A stretch of DNA of 10,134 bases from JADHTT01 sp964633845 (GCA_964633845.1 CAZWLA010000047.1:1-10134); one strand, 5' to 3'. Counted from the stretch's first letter, positions 1 to 6,830 are shown. Translations and numbers: made by a program. The notes: generated by a model not told the origin, from the sequence alone.

Positions 1-153
1 GCAATAGATAAAGCAAACCATGATGACTTTTCACTTGTAGAAGATTTAATGAAGATTGCTCAAAATCCCTATGGTGAGCATAGTGCGTATGAAAGATATG
101 CAGGCTCTACACCGCAAGATTATTCAAATAAGATGTTAAGTTGTTCTTCTTAG
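1..153 (+). CDS. selO: Protein adenylyltransferase SelO (YdiU), C-terminal 50 residues only
   Basis: Frame 1 is open from the window edge to the TAG at 151-153. The visible tail runs through an AIDKA...DLMKIAQNPYG stretch to SNKMLSCSS at the C-terminus. Bacterial SelO/YdiU proteins share this layout (an 'L..V..NP' helix and a terminal Cys-Ser-Ser), and the cysteine third from the end is the position taken by selenocysteine in eukaryotic SelO. The family is a pseudokinase fold that transfers AMP from ATP to protein Ser, Thr or Tyr side chains and is linked to oxidative-stress responses. In E. coli the matching cysteine forms a regulatory disulfide. Only the tail is present, so the active site cannot be checked. 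The stop overlaps the stop of the convergent VWA gene by 4 nt (150-153), leaving no room for a separate terminator between them. Confidence 0.82.
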   Translation, partial: AIDKANHDDFSLVEDLMKIAQNPYGEHSAYERYAGSTPQDYSNKMLSCSS

Positions 154-1241
154 TTTAGTAAAATACTTCTACCAAATGGTGGTGAATTTTGATCATTGGT
201 AAGTACCCATAGAGTGTCATACATTGGCTCTTCATCTGGGTAAGTTCCAGCTCCATCTGTAAAATATATCATTAAAGTAATTTGATTTATGTTTTCTTCA
301 ATATATTCAAATGTAGTAGCAAAGTTTGTACCACCTCCACCTTTTATATTGTATTCTATACTATCTCCTGGATATATAATATGATGCTCATGTACTTTTG
401 CATCTGCTATAAGTAGATCTATTTCATAGTTTTCAAATGTATTCATGATAGAATCAACTTCATTTAAAAATTTTGATAAGCTAATAGGATCAATTGAGCC
501 TGAACTATCAACAGCAATCACTAGTTTGGCTTTTTCACCACTAAGAGATGGTAGTGCTACACCTTGTGATATGTATCTTTTATTTGGGGGTATAAGTCTA
601 TAGTCAAATTTTACAGAGTTTTCTATGATAGTATAAAGCTCATCCTCCCAAGTGATAGAGTTTGAATTTATGTTTGGTACAAGTATCTCAATACCAAGTG
701 GTAGATCACCATGAAGCCTTGCTTTACTAATCATCTGCTCATGTATATCTTCTATTGGATCTGTTTCATATTCATTTGTTTGTGGTATTTTTTCATATTT
801 TATTTTATCCACTTTTTGAGGTGTGTGTTTATCTTCATCTATCTCATTTTCAAGTATTGTATAAATAGATTCAGCACTATGTCCATCAAAACTATTATCA
901 TAGTTTAATCCATCTGGCATATCTAGGCCATTGTTTACAAGTAGGCTATTGATACAATAATCTTGTGACATCTTCCAGAGCCAATCCAATCTTCCATCTT
1001 TTCTATTTGAGTATCCTAAAGCTTGGTGCATTGCAGAGTTTGTAAGTAAAAAAGCAAGCTGATCATCTGAAATAAATTCTAAATATTCATCATTGTATTC
1101 AAAGTTTTCAGGTGTAGTTGAAAATGTAGGTATATCATCATTTTGTTTTGACTTTAAGCTTGAAGCAATAGAGCCAAAATATGGCTGCTCTAATACAAGC
1201 TTTGCTTTTATTTGCTCAATTCTTTGTTCAATATGATTCAT
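150..1241 (-). CDS. VWA-like protein with degenerate DUF2201-type metallopeptidase N-domain
   Basis: This 363-residue protein has the two-part layout of DUF2201 proteins. The N-terminal part (about 1-130) matches the putative metallopeptidase-like domain, with a WKMSQDYCINSLL segment (89-101), a GL-MPDGL segment and a final SAESIY (122-127). The C-terminal part (about 235-363) is a VWA-like domain with MIDAS residues D245-x-S247-x-S249, T305 in a GGGGTNF loop and D329 in FTDG, ending in PPFGR. The usual HExxH site reads N68-S-A-M-H72, and the expected third histidine is Tyr77, so zinc-protease activity looks lost. A charged linker (130-180) joins the halves. It starts 9 nt after the MoxR-type ATPase stop, without a clear Shine-Dalgarno site, and is the last gene of the operon. 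In MoxR/VWA pairs the VWA protein usually binds substrate or metal and is acted on by the ATPase. The specific target is unknown. Confidence 0.85.
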   Translation of the reverse strand: MNHIEQRIEQIKAKLVLEQPYFGSIASSLKSKQNDDIPTFSTTPENFEYNDEYLEFISDDQLAFLLTNSAMHQALGYSNRKDGRLDWLWKMSQDYCINSLLVNNGLDMPDGLNYDNSFDGHSAESIYTILENEIDEDKHTPQKVDKIKYEKIPQTNEYETDPIEDIHEQMISKARLHGDLPLGIEILVPNINSNSITWEDELYTIIENSVKFDYRLIPPNKRYISQGVALPSLSGEKAKLVIAVDSSGSIDPISLSKFLNEVDSIMNTFENYEIDLLIADAKVHEHHIIYPGDSIEYNIKGGGGTNFATTFEYIEENINQITLMIYFTDGAGTYPDEEPMYDTLWVLTNDQNSPPFGRSILLN

Positions 1242-1250
1242 AGCTTATGC

Positions 1251-2255
1251 TTAGTTTACTAAAAACCTATGTGCATCAACCCATTCTTTCCATGATGGAT
1301 TTGATTCCATATCAATTCCTTCTAGTTGACAATCTTTCATTAGCATCATTGAAAATTCACCAGTAAGATTTATGGCAAAATTTATAATATTTGATATATT
1401 TTCCTTGCTTTGGTTTTCTTTGAGTGCATATACAATACCTATACACATAGCGTATAGTGCAGAATTTTTTTCTGGTAGTTCTACATCTTGACCATTAAGT
1501 ATATCTTGGATATTTGGTATCTCATCTACAACCTTACAATAATTTAAAAATTCAATGGCACTATCTTTCCCAATGGCACCCGTAATTACATTTTCAAGTA
1601 GGGTATGATCTAAATTTGATTTTAAAATATCATCTACATACTTCCAAGATCTTGGAGTTGAAAATGATTTTTCATTTGATTTTGGATTAAATGTAAATAA
1701 ATTTGATGGCTTATAAGATAGATATGAGATAATTCTTTGATCTATATTTGCTTTAAATGCCCAGTTTTTCCATGAATCAAAATCAAGATCAAAATTTAAA
1801 TGTACAAATCTATTTGCAAGAGGTGTTGGTATTCTGTATGTCACACCTCTATCGTTTTCATAGTTTCCTGCTGCAATTATTGAGAAGTTTTCCGGAAGTG
1901 TATATTCACCTATTTTTCTATCTAGAATAAGCTGATATGCTGCAGCTTGTATAGTGGGTGGTGCTGAATTTATCTCATCTAAAAATAGTATTCCAAAGTC
2001 ACTACTATTTGTGTCAGGCAAAAACTCTGGCTTTGCCCATATAGAGCTTTTGGTCTGGCTATCAAAAAATGGTACACCACGAAGATCTGTAGGGTCTAGT
2101 AGTGACAATCTTAAATCTATAAACTTCATATTATTTTGGCTTGCTATTTGTGATACAAGTGAAGATTTTCCAACACCTGGAGATCCCCAGATAAATGTCG
2201 GTATTTTAGCATCTATTAGTGGCACAAGTGCCTTGTGTAAATCAATTGAATTCAT
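1251..2255 (-). CDS. MoxR-type AAA+ ATPase
   Basis: This 334-residue single-domain AAA+ protein carries all key motifs: Walker A GSPGVGKS (24-31), Walker B ILFLDE (89-94), sensor 1 Asn131 in AAGN, and an arginine finger Arg149 in PTPLANRF. The 'IPTPLANRFVHL' stretch and the size are typical of MoxR-family ATPases paired with DUF2201/VWA proteins. Members act as cytoplasmic chaperone-like remodellers, often inserting cofactors into or activating a partner enzyme. Its ATG follows the TAA of the upstream gene with no spacer (TAAATG), and an AAGGGA ribosome site sits inside the end of that gene, so translation is probably coupled. The VWA gene follows 9 nt downstream. The ATPase looks active. What it remodels cannot be read from the window. 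Confidence 0.9.
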   Translation of the reverse strand: MNSIDLHKALVPLIDAKIPTFIWGSPGVGKSSLVSQIASQNNMKFIDLRLSLLDPTDLRGVPFFDSQTKSSIWAKPEFLPDTNSSDFGILFLDEINSAPPTIQAAAYQLILDRKIGEYTLPENFSIIAAGNYENDRGVTYRIPTPLANRFVHLNFDLDFDSWKNWAFKANIDQRIISYLSYKPSNLFTFNPKSNEKSFSTPRSWKYVDDILKSNLDHTLLENVITGAIGKDSAIEFLNYCKVVDEIPNIQDILNGQDVELPEKNSALYAMCIGIVYALKENQSKENISNIINFAINLTGEFSMMLMKDCQLEGIDMESNPSWKEWVDAHRFLVN

Positions 2256-3617
2256 TTATTCCCTTATTATCCCCAAACTTTTTCTAGAAAATGCTCTATA
2301 TGTTTCATTGTTTGATACATTGGTTGTTAGTCTATTATCAAGTTGAAGTTGCATTAATATATTTATAGGTGTAGCTTCATTTGCACTCAATGCATTGTTG
2401 ATCATAAAGTCATTTTTTTCATAAAGTGATTTTATTATATCTTTTGGTGTCTTTATATTGTATGCTAGTGTTATATTTACATCTAAATCATCTATCTCAA
2501 TGAGCTTTTTAAATAGTGTATCATTTAGATTTGTATTGTGTGCTATAGCGATATTGTATATTTTATCATCTTTTGATATGAATTTATCTAATTGTTCTAT
2601 ACTGCAATTTTGATGTTTTAGAAGATTAATATTTGCATTTTCAATATCATGCTTAAATAATGTATCTATTTGACTGTCTTTAAGTGTATTGTTTTGGCTT
2701 AGAGCTATAATATCAAGATTATTAAGATCTTGTGAATAAATATAACCAAACATATTATTATCAAGATTACTGTGTATTAATATCTCTTTTTTAAACTTTG
2801 CATCTTTAAATATATCCTTGATTTGATCTATATTGAGATGAGAGCTTTGTATTAATGCTTGTATTGTATTTTTCTCATTTAGTTCAAATAGTTTGTTTAT
2901 CATGATTTTTGATATGTTTGTATTTGAAGCTAAAAATACCAATTCTTGATGATTTGCATTTGTATATATTTGCATCTGTAGAGGTTTTGATATGTTTGGA
3001 TTTAGTGCTACAGTTTCTTTTAGAGTAAGTGGTTGATTTTTTTTGGCATTTTTTTCACTAATAGTAAAATTTGGCATATGGTATATGGCCTCAAGTAGTT
3101 TGTCATTTGTAGCTTCTAGGGCAGTATAATAAATTCCAACTGGTGAGTGTTGAATATTGTGATTTGTTTTTGTAAGTGAACAAAACCTAAGAGTGATAGA
3201 TGTAGCTACATCACGATTTTCATCACTATCATATATTCCATCATCTTTCCAATCATAAAATTTAAGAAGTTTTATAAATGTATCATCACTTAAATAGCTG
3301 TTGTTTAGTAGTCTGATTAATCTATCTTGATTTTTTGAGATTTTAATAGCTATGATTATAGAATCAACATCTATTTGTATACTAAACTCTTTTTCTATAG
3401 CTTCAATCGTAATAAGCCCAATACCATCTTTTGAAAGTAGGTATATCTCATCACTAATATTTGGAGGTGTCAAATATCCCTCTATAATTACATTTGCACT
3501 ATTAATATCATCAACTATTGTACAGTTATGTTGAGATAGATAAGTAAGAAGTTCATCTTTTTCTACTTTTTCACCACGACCTGCAAAATATATATTTTTA
3601 TTTTCTATGTTTATCAT
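2256..3617 (-). CDS. BRCT-like domain plus LRV-like helical repeat protein
   Basis: I do not recognise this 453-residue protein as a named family. Residues about 5-78 resemble a BRCT domain: a strand (NIYFAG), a helix with a small loop (HNCTIVDDINSANVIIEG), and a final 'LLSKDGIGLITIEAIEKEF' like the usual 'KAxxLGIPIIxEEEFxxLL'. From about 203 to 428 there are nine repeats of 25-26 residues, each with a core like 'xALxxNxxxxxxxxxxLxE', starting near 203, 228, 254, 279, 304, 330, 356, 382 and 408. This pattern (VALNPNIS, FLASNTNIS, IAIAHNTNL, ITLAYNIKT) resembles leucine-rich repeat variant or ARM-like solenoids. No signal peptide is seen, so it should be cytoplasmic. As first gene of the MoxR/VWA operon it is a plausible scaffold or substrate adaptor. 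The ATG at 3617 lacks a Shine-Dalgarno site. Confidence 0.72.
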   Translation of the reverse strand: MINIENKNIYFAGRGEKVEKDELLTYLSQHNCTIVDDINSANVIIEGYLTPPNISDEIYLLSKDGIGLITIEAIEKEFSIQIDVDSIIIAIKISKNQDRLIRLLNNSYLSDDTFIKLLKFYDWKDDGIYDSDENRDVATSITLRFCSLTKTNHNIQHSPVGIYYTALEATNDKLLEAIYHMPNFTISEKNAKKNQPLTLKETVALNPNISKPLQMQIYTNANHQELVFLASNTNISKIMINKLFELNEKNTIQALIQSSHLNIDQIKDIFKDAKFKKEILIHSNLDNNMFGYIYSQDLNNLDIIALSQNNTLKDSQIDTLFKHDIENANINLLKHQNCSIEQLDKFISKDDKIYNIAIAHNTNLNDTLFKKLIEIDDLDVNITLAYNIKTPKDIIKSLYEKNDFMINNALSANEATPINILMQLQLDNRLTTNVSNNETYRAFSRKSLGIIRE

Positions 3618-3623
3618 AAAAAA

Positions 3624-3629
3624 ATAATA
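3624..3629 (-). promoter_or_regulatory. Candidate -10 element of the BRCT/LRV-MoxR-VWA operon
   Basis: On the minus strand TATTAT is followed by six T residues and then the ATG at 3617. A start site 6-8 nt after a -10 hexamer would fall at or next to the ATG, and no Shine-Dalgarno site precedes it. This suggests a leaderless mRNA. The region is very AT-rich, so a chance match is possible. Confidence 0.4.
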
Positions 3630-3639
3630 TCCAATGATT

Positions 3640-3656
3640 GTTAAATATATATTAAC
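3640..3656. promoter_or_regulatory. 17-bp dyad GTTAA-N7-TTAAC between divergent genes
   Basis: GTTAA (3640-3644) and TTAAC (3652-3656) are exact inverted repeats around a 7-bp AT spacer. The dyad lies between the two outward-facing candidate -10 elements, covering the -35 region of the gph promoter, where a regulator could affect both transcripts. The AT-rich context makes this a tentative operator. Confidence 0.35.
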
Positions 3657-3672
3657 TAAACTAACTATATTG

Positions 3673-3678
3673 TATAAT
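3673..3678 (+). promoter_or_regulatory. Consensus -10 (TATAAT) of gph, leaderless arrangement
   Basis: A perfect TATAAT ends 6 nt before the ATG at 3685. Transcription would begin at about 3684-3686, that is at the start codon. There is no Shine-Dalgarno sequence in the intervening ACGGTT. No good -35 box is seen at the right distance. Confidence 0.6.
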
Positions 3679-3684
3679 ACGGTT

Positions 3685-4368
3685 ATGAAATTAGAAAATA
3701 AAGAACTTATACTATTTGATCTGGATGGTACACTAATAGATAGTGCCCTAGACTTAGCTCAGGCTGTAAATTATACACTTGAAACAATTGGCCGTGATAC
3801 ATTTGATGAATCAACTATACGAAACTGGGTAGGCAATGGTGCACAAACCTTAGTAAAAAGAGGATTAGTAGGGCAAAGGGATATTGAAAATATCACTTTT
3901 GATGATGATCTATTTGAAAATGCTCTGAAAATATTTTTGGATTATTATTCAAAACACTTAGCTGTAAAAACACAAATGTATCCAAATGTCAAAGAGACAC
4001 TTGAAGTATTACATAAAGATGGATATAGACTTGCTATTATTACAAATAAACCATATGACTTTATCAAGCCAATTTTAGATGGATTAGGTATTGAAAATCT
4101 TTTTGAACTATATATTGGTGGAGATAGTTTAGATGTGAAAAAACCAGATCCTATGCCATTAACTTATGTAGCAAATAAGCTTGATGTATCACTTGAAAAG
4201 TGTGTAATGGTAGGTGATAGCAAAAATGACATATTAGCTGCAAAGAGTGCTAGTATTGATAGTATAGGTGTAACATATGGCTACAACTATGGACAGTCTA
4301 TTGAGGTATTTAATCCAACAATCGTAGTGGAAGGTTTTGGACAAATTAAACAGATATTAAAGAGGTAA
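3685..4368 (+). CDS. gph: Phosphoglycolate phosphatase (HAD superfamily)
   Basis: This 227-residue cytoplasmic HAD phosphatase hydrolyses 2-phosphoglycolate to glycolate, removing a product of DNA 3'-end repair and oxygenase side reactions. All four HAD motifs are present: the nucleophile and acid pair Asp12 and Asp14 in FDLDGT, Thr120 in IITNKP, Lys153 in VKKPDP, and Asp178 with Asp182 in MVGDSKND. The helical cap (about 20-90) with NWVGNGAQTLVKR fits the Gph subfamily and the length is usual. An in-frame ATG at 3634 would add 17 residues, but those span the TATAAT box and are not typical of the family, so the ATG at 3685 is preferred. The FAD oxidoreductase gene begins 4 nt after its stop and is probably co-transcribed. 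Other small HAD phosphatases are close in sequence, so the substrate is inferred. Confidence 0.87.
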   Translation: MKLENKELILFDLDGTLIDSALDLAQAVNYTLETIGRDTFDESTIRNWVGNGAQTLVKRGLVGQRDIENITFDDDLFENALKIFLDYYSKHLAVKTQMYPNVKETLEVLHKDGYRLAIITNKPYDFIKPILDGLGIENLFELYIGGDSLDVKKPDPMPLTYVANKLDVSLEKCVMVGDSKNDILAAKSASIDSIGVTYGYNYGQSIEVFNPTIVVEGFGQIKQILKR

Positions 4369-4372
4369 TTAT

Positions 4373-5776
4373 ATGGTAAAAATAGCTATTGTAGGTGGTG
4401 GTATAGCTGGATCTACTGCTGCACTATATCTTGGAAAGTTAGGGCTTGATGTGACATTGTTTGAGAAAAAACCAAGCTTAATAAGTGGGCCTCCATTTTG
4501 TCATCTTCATGCAGGTGGAAATCTATATAGAGAGATACCAGATGAGGAGTGTATTACACTACTAAATCAATCAATTGACCTACTTAAATTTTATCCATAT
4601 GCTGTAGACTATAGACCAACAGTAATAGCAATACCAAATGAAGACAAATCAAATCCAGAAGATCTATTGCCGAGGTTAAGACTACTTCAAAAACAATACC
4701 AAGATTTAATAGATCAAGATATATTAAACAAAGTACTAGGTGAAAGCTGTGAGTATTTTAAACTATACGATAAAGATAAACTTGAAGAGTTAAAAAATCT
4801 AAATTCAGTAGATATGCCACAAACACTTGATGAGTGGATGATACCAGTTGCTAAAAATGTTGATTTTTCTAAGATCAAACTACCTTTGATTATGGTTCAA
4901 GAATATGGATTAAATTTATTTTCAATGGCTGCAGGTATTGAGATACTACTTAAAGATATACAAAACTGTGATCTTAAAGTCAATACAAAAGTACAAAGTG
5001 TTAAAAGTTGTGATGATGGCTATGTAGTAGATGGTGAAAAATTTGATTATCTTATCAATTCTGCTGGATTTAAAACTGGATCAATAGATGATATGCTTGG
5101 ATTTAAACGAGATAGACTTGTAGAGTTTAAAGCTGCATATGTGACAAAATGGGATGCATGTGATAGTGTGTGGCCTGAGATAATATTTCATGGAACGCGT
5201 GGAACACCTCAAGGTATGGGACAGTTTACACCATATCCAGATGGTCATTTTCAACTACACGGTATGACAAAAGATATTACACTATTTGATGATGGGCTAG
5301 TGAAAAATAAAGATAAAAGTTCTCAACCAAAGCTTGATGATAGATTTATAACAAAAATTGAGACAAATTGGGATCCAAAAGATGTAGAAAAAAGAACTAA
5401 GCTAGCTATTAAACACCTTTGTAATTTTATACCTAGTTTTTGTGGAAGCAAAGTAGCTTCCAAGCCATTGTATGGTGCTCAACAAATACCAGGAACAAAT
5501 AAAGATCTTAGAGCAGCTGATGTGTCATTTGAAGGTGATAGATATGCTAGGTGTGAAGTGGTAAAGGCTTCATCTGTACTAAGTATGTGTGATCAAATAC
5601 TTTCAAAGCTAGTTAGTCTAGGTTATGTTGATAGTAATCAAAAAGGCAAAAGAGATTTTGAAGGGATATATCTATCAAGTGAAGATATAAAAGAATACTC
5701 ACAAAAGATAAGTCAAAGTAGGGGATATCCTAGATCTATTGGTGCTAGAAATGTGGAAACACCACAAGATAAATAA
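4373..5776 (+). CDS. FAD-dependent oxidoreductase, substrate unknown
   Basis: This 467-residue protein opens with a Rossmann FAD-binding motif, VGGGIAGS (7-14), followed by Glu31 in TLFEKK, which should bind the adenosine ribose. A second flavoprotein signature, 'YLINSAGF', lies near residue 227. There is no signal peptide, so it is cytoplasmic or peripherally membrane-bound. The distinctive GPPFCHLHAGGNLYRE segment (39-54) and the tail with GAQQIPGTNKDLRAAD suggest a DAO-like hydroxyacid or amine oxidase, but I cannot name its substrate. A Shine-Dalgarno AAGAGG (4360-4365) lies in the end of gph, giving a 4-nt intergenic gap and likely coupling. Pairing with a glycolate-forming phosphatase makes a hydroxyacid substrate conceivable, though this is only an inference from position. 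It shows no similarity I recognise to GlcD or to malate:quinone oxidoreductase. Confidence 0.75.
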   Translation: MVKIAIVGGGIAGSTAALYLGKLGLDVTLFEKKPSLISGPPFCHLHAGGNLYREIPDEECITLLNQSIDLLKFYPYAVDYRPTVIAIPNEDKSNPEDLLPRLRLLQKQYQDLIDQDILNKVLGESCEYFKLYDKDKLEELKNLNSVDMPQTLDEWMIPVAKNVDFSKIKLPLIMVQEYGLNLFSMAAGIEILLKDIQNCDLKVNTKVQSVKSCDDGYVVDGEKFDYLINSAGFKTGSIDDMLGFKRDRLVEFKAAYVTKWDACDSVWPEIIFHGTRGTPQGMGQFTPYPDGHFQLHGMTKDITLFDDGLVKNKDKSSQPKLDDRFITKIETNWDPKDVEKRTKLAIKHLCNFIPSFCGSKVASKPLYGAQQIPGTNKDLRAADVSFEGDRYARCEVVKASSVLSMCDQILSKLVSLGYVDSNQKGKRDFEGIYLSSEDIKEYSQKISQSRGYPRSIGARNVETPQDK

Positions 5777-5822
5777 AGGTATTATAAAGAAAATCAGCCT
5801 TATCTTTTAATATAAATACCAG

Positions 5823-5828
5823 TATACT
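5823..5828 (+). promoter_or_regulatory. Possible -10 (TATACT) for the cytochrome c gene
   Basis: TATACT lies 32 nt before the cytochrome start, in an 84-nt gap after the oxidoreductase gene. A start near 5835 would give a short leader containing the AAAAGG ribosome site at 5848-5853. An alternative TATAAA lies at 5836-5841. Weak evidence in AT-rich DNA. Confidence 0.3.
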
Positions 5829-5860
5829 TACATTATATAAATTTATTAAAAGGTGTTAGA

Positions 5861-6220
5861 ATGAAAGTTATATTATTAATAAGTGTATTTGTATCGTCAT
5901 TATTTTCAGAGGTAATTGATAATATATCTAAGGGTGAAATACTTTTTATAAAAAACTGTGTTTCTTGTCATACTATAGGAACAAAAAACAATATCGCTCC
6001 AGATCTAAAAACTACATCATACAAGCGAACAAAAAAAGAAATTAGAGCTCATATTGAAAATCCAACTAGAATTTTAAAAGATTTTAACTATAAGCAAAAA
6101 ACTATGCCAAAGATAAAATTATCAAATGATGAGATATATTCAATAGCAGAATATATAGATAGTTTAGAGGTACATAAGGTATGGATTAAAAGTCCAATTA
6201 AGCCTTTATTGAAGTTTTAA
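5861..6220 (+). CDS. Small periplasmic monohaem cytochrome c
   Basis: This 119-residue protein has an N-terminal signal peptide (hydrophobic 3-16, likely cleaved near SLFS|EV), then a single haem-binding CVSCH (33-37) within 'GEILFIKNCVSCHTIG'. Met82 in 'KTMPKIKLSNDEIYSIAEYIDSL' is the likely sixth haem ligand. This is the layout of class I cytochromes c of the c6/c551-like type, which carry electrons in the periplasm. The Pro in 'NNIAPDLK' after the haem site and the C-terminal helix fit the fold. A Shine-Dalgarno AAAAGG lies 7 nt upstream. Its stop is 6 nt from that of the convergent lipoprotein gene. The redox partner is not known. The preceding flavoprotein is a neighbour but has a separate leader and is cytoplasmic, so a direct link is doubtful. 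Confidence 0.87.
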   Translation: MKVILLISVFVSSLFSEVIDNISKGEILFIKNCVSCHTIGTKNNIAPDLKTTSYKRTKKEIRAHIENPTRILKDFNYKQKTMPKIKLSNDEIYSIAEYIDSLEVHKVWIKSPIKPLLKF

Positions 6221-6226
6221 AATAGC

Positions 6227-6421
6227 TTACTGATCTCTATTGTTTTCGTAGCTTATAAAAAGTGGCACTAGCTTATCCATTAGGCTTTGCCTGTCCTTTT
6301 CATCCATCTTTTTTATAGAATTTTCAAATGATTTTGTATTTTGTGGATTTAGATTACTTGCAGAACCCATACATCCACTAAAGAAAATAGCAATTAATAT
6401 TGTACTTAAAAATAATTTCAT
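6227..6421 (-). CDS. Small lipoprotein, 64 residues
   Basis: The protein begins with a lipoprotein signal peptide: MKLF, a hydrophobic core STILIAIFF, and a lipobox F-S-G-C with the acylated cysteine at 17. The mature part is only about 48 residues, mostly polar and helical (SFENSIKKMDEKDRQSLMDKL), with no domain I recognise. The ATG overlaps the TGA of the upstream gene as ATGA (6418-6421), a typical translational coupling, so the real start is well supported. It is probably anchored in the inner or outer membrane facing the periplasm. Function unknown. A shared role with its cytoplasmic upstream partner is not obvious. Confidence 0.78.
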   Translation of the reverse strand: MKLFLSTILIAIFFSGCMGSASNLNPQNTKSFENSIKKMDEKDRQSLMDKLVPLFISYENNRDQ

Positions 6422-6732
6422 GAGATATCCTCTAGTTTTATAATATCATATGCAACCTCTTCATATGGATGTGATTGCTTTAATGAAGCTATAGCTTTTT
6501 TAATAAGATAATCTTCACATATCATCTCTACTTTATATTCTTTAACTGTTTCAATTGTGTTCAAGCTACCAACATGAGGATTTGCAGAATCTATTGGCTT
6601 AAATTGTCCAGTACCAAGTGTCTCAAAGCTACAACACTCATAATTTTTGTATCTACCAGCACCAATACTAAATAGTGCATTCTTTGTCTTCTCTTTATCT
6701 TCTATTGGTACAAAATATATTAATTTATACAT
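6418..6732 (-). CDS. Stand-alone YqfO/NIF3-insert-like domain protein
   Basis: This 104-residue protein matches the stand-alone proteins often labelled 'NGG1p interacting factor NIF3'. It corresponds to the CutA/PII-like domain inserted in YqfO-type NIF3 proteins rather than to the metal-binding NIF3 core. Visible signatures are the start 'MYKLIYFVP', GAGRYKNYECCSF (24-36), LGTGQFKP (39-46), and HPYEE (88-92) near the end in 'SHPYEEVAYDI'. It is cytoplasmic, with no signal peptide. The start has a good AAAGGA ribosome site about 8 nt upstream. It leads a two-gene unit with the lipoprotein. The biochemical role of this domain is not established; a small-molecule or metal-sensing role is guessed from the PII-like fold. 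Confidence 0.82.
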   Translation of the reverse strand: MYKLIYFVPIEDKEKTKNALFSIGAGRYKNYECCSFETLGTGQFKPIDSANPHVGSLNTIETVKEYKVEMICEDYLIKKAIASLKQSHPYEEVAYDIIKLEDIS

Positions 6733-6779
6733 TATAAGTCCTTTATATTATTTTGCCTAATTAATCCTTTATATAGAAA

Positions 6780-6789
6780 TAACAATAAT
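6780..6789 (-). promoter_or_regulatory. Outlying copy of the decamer TTTANNGTTA
   Basis: TAACAATAAT is the reverse complement of the decamer with one mismatch. It belongs to a 12-bp AAATAACAATAA (6777-6788), repeated exactly at 6871-6882 and in inverted form at 6812-6823. It lies upstream of the main array and closer to the divergent YqfO-like gene. Confidence 0.5.
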
Positions 6790-6800
6790 TCATAATGATA

Positions 6801-6830
6801 TTTACCGTTATTTATTGTTATTTAAGGTTA
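6801..6830 (+). repeat. Three tandem decamers TTTANNGTTA (upstream operator array)
   Basis: TTTACCGTTA, TTTATTGTTA and TTTAAGGTTA follow each other without gaps, one per turn of the helix. They cover about -50 to -21 relative to the inferred start site. Direct repeats at 10-11 bp across the -35 region are typical of OmpR-family activators, which suggests a response regulator site. Confidence 0.75.

Noticed and set aside
711..908. Plus-strand open frame inside the VWA gene, rich in Phe, Ile and Tyr
   Set aside because: It is the antisense shadow of a clear protein, with no ribosome site or domain.
1954..2346. Plus-strand open frame across the MoxR gene start
   Set aside because: It is antisense to intact Walker motifs and has no recognisable protein features.
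3634..3684. Upstream in-frame ATG that would extend gph by 17 residues
   Set aside because: The extra segment spans the TATAAT box, has no ribosome site and does not look like a Gph N-terminus; the start at 3685 places FDLDGT at the usual distance.
5779..5820. Imperfect hairpin after the flavoprotein gene (GGTATT/AATACC with AAAGA/TCTTT)
   Set aside because: The stem has bulges, is AT-rich and lacks a following T tract, so it is not a convincing terminator.
6200..6228. Possible bidirectional terminator between the cytochrome and lipoprotein genes (AAGC...GCTT)
   Set aside because: Pairing is short and interrupted, and most of it lies within coding sequence.
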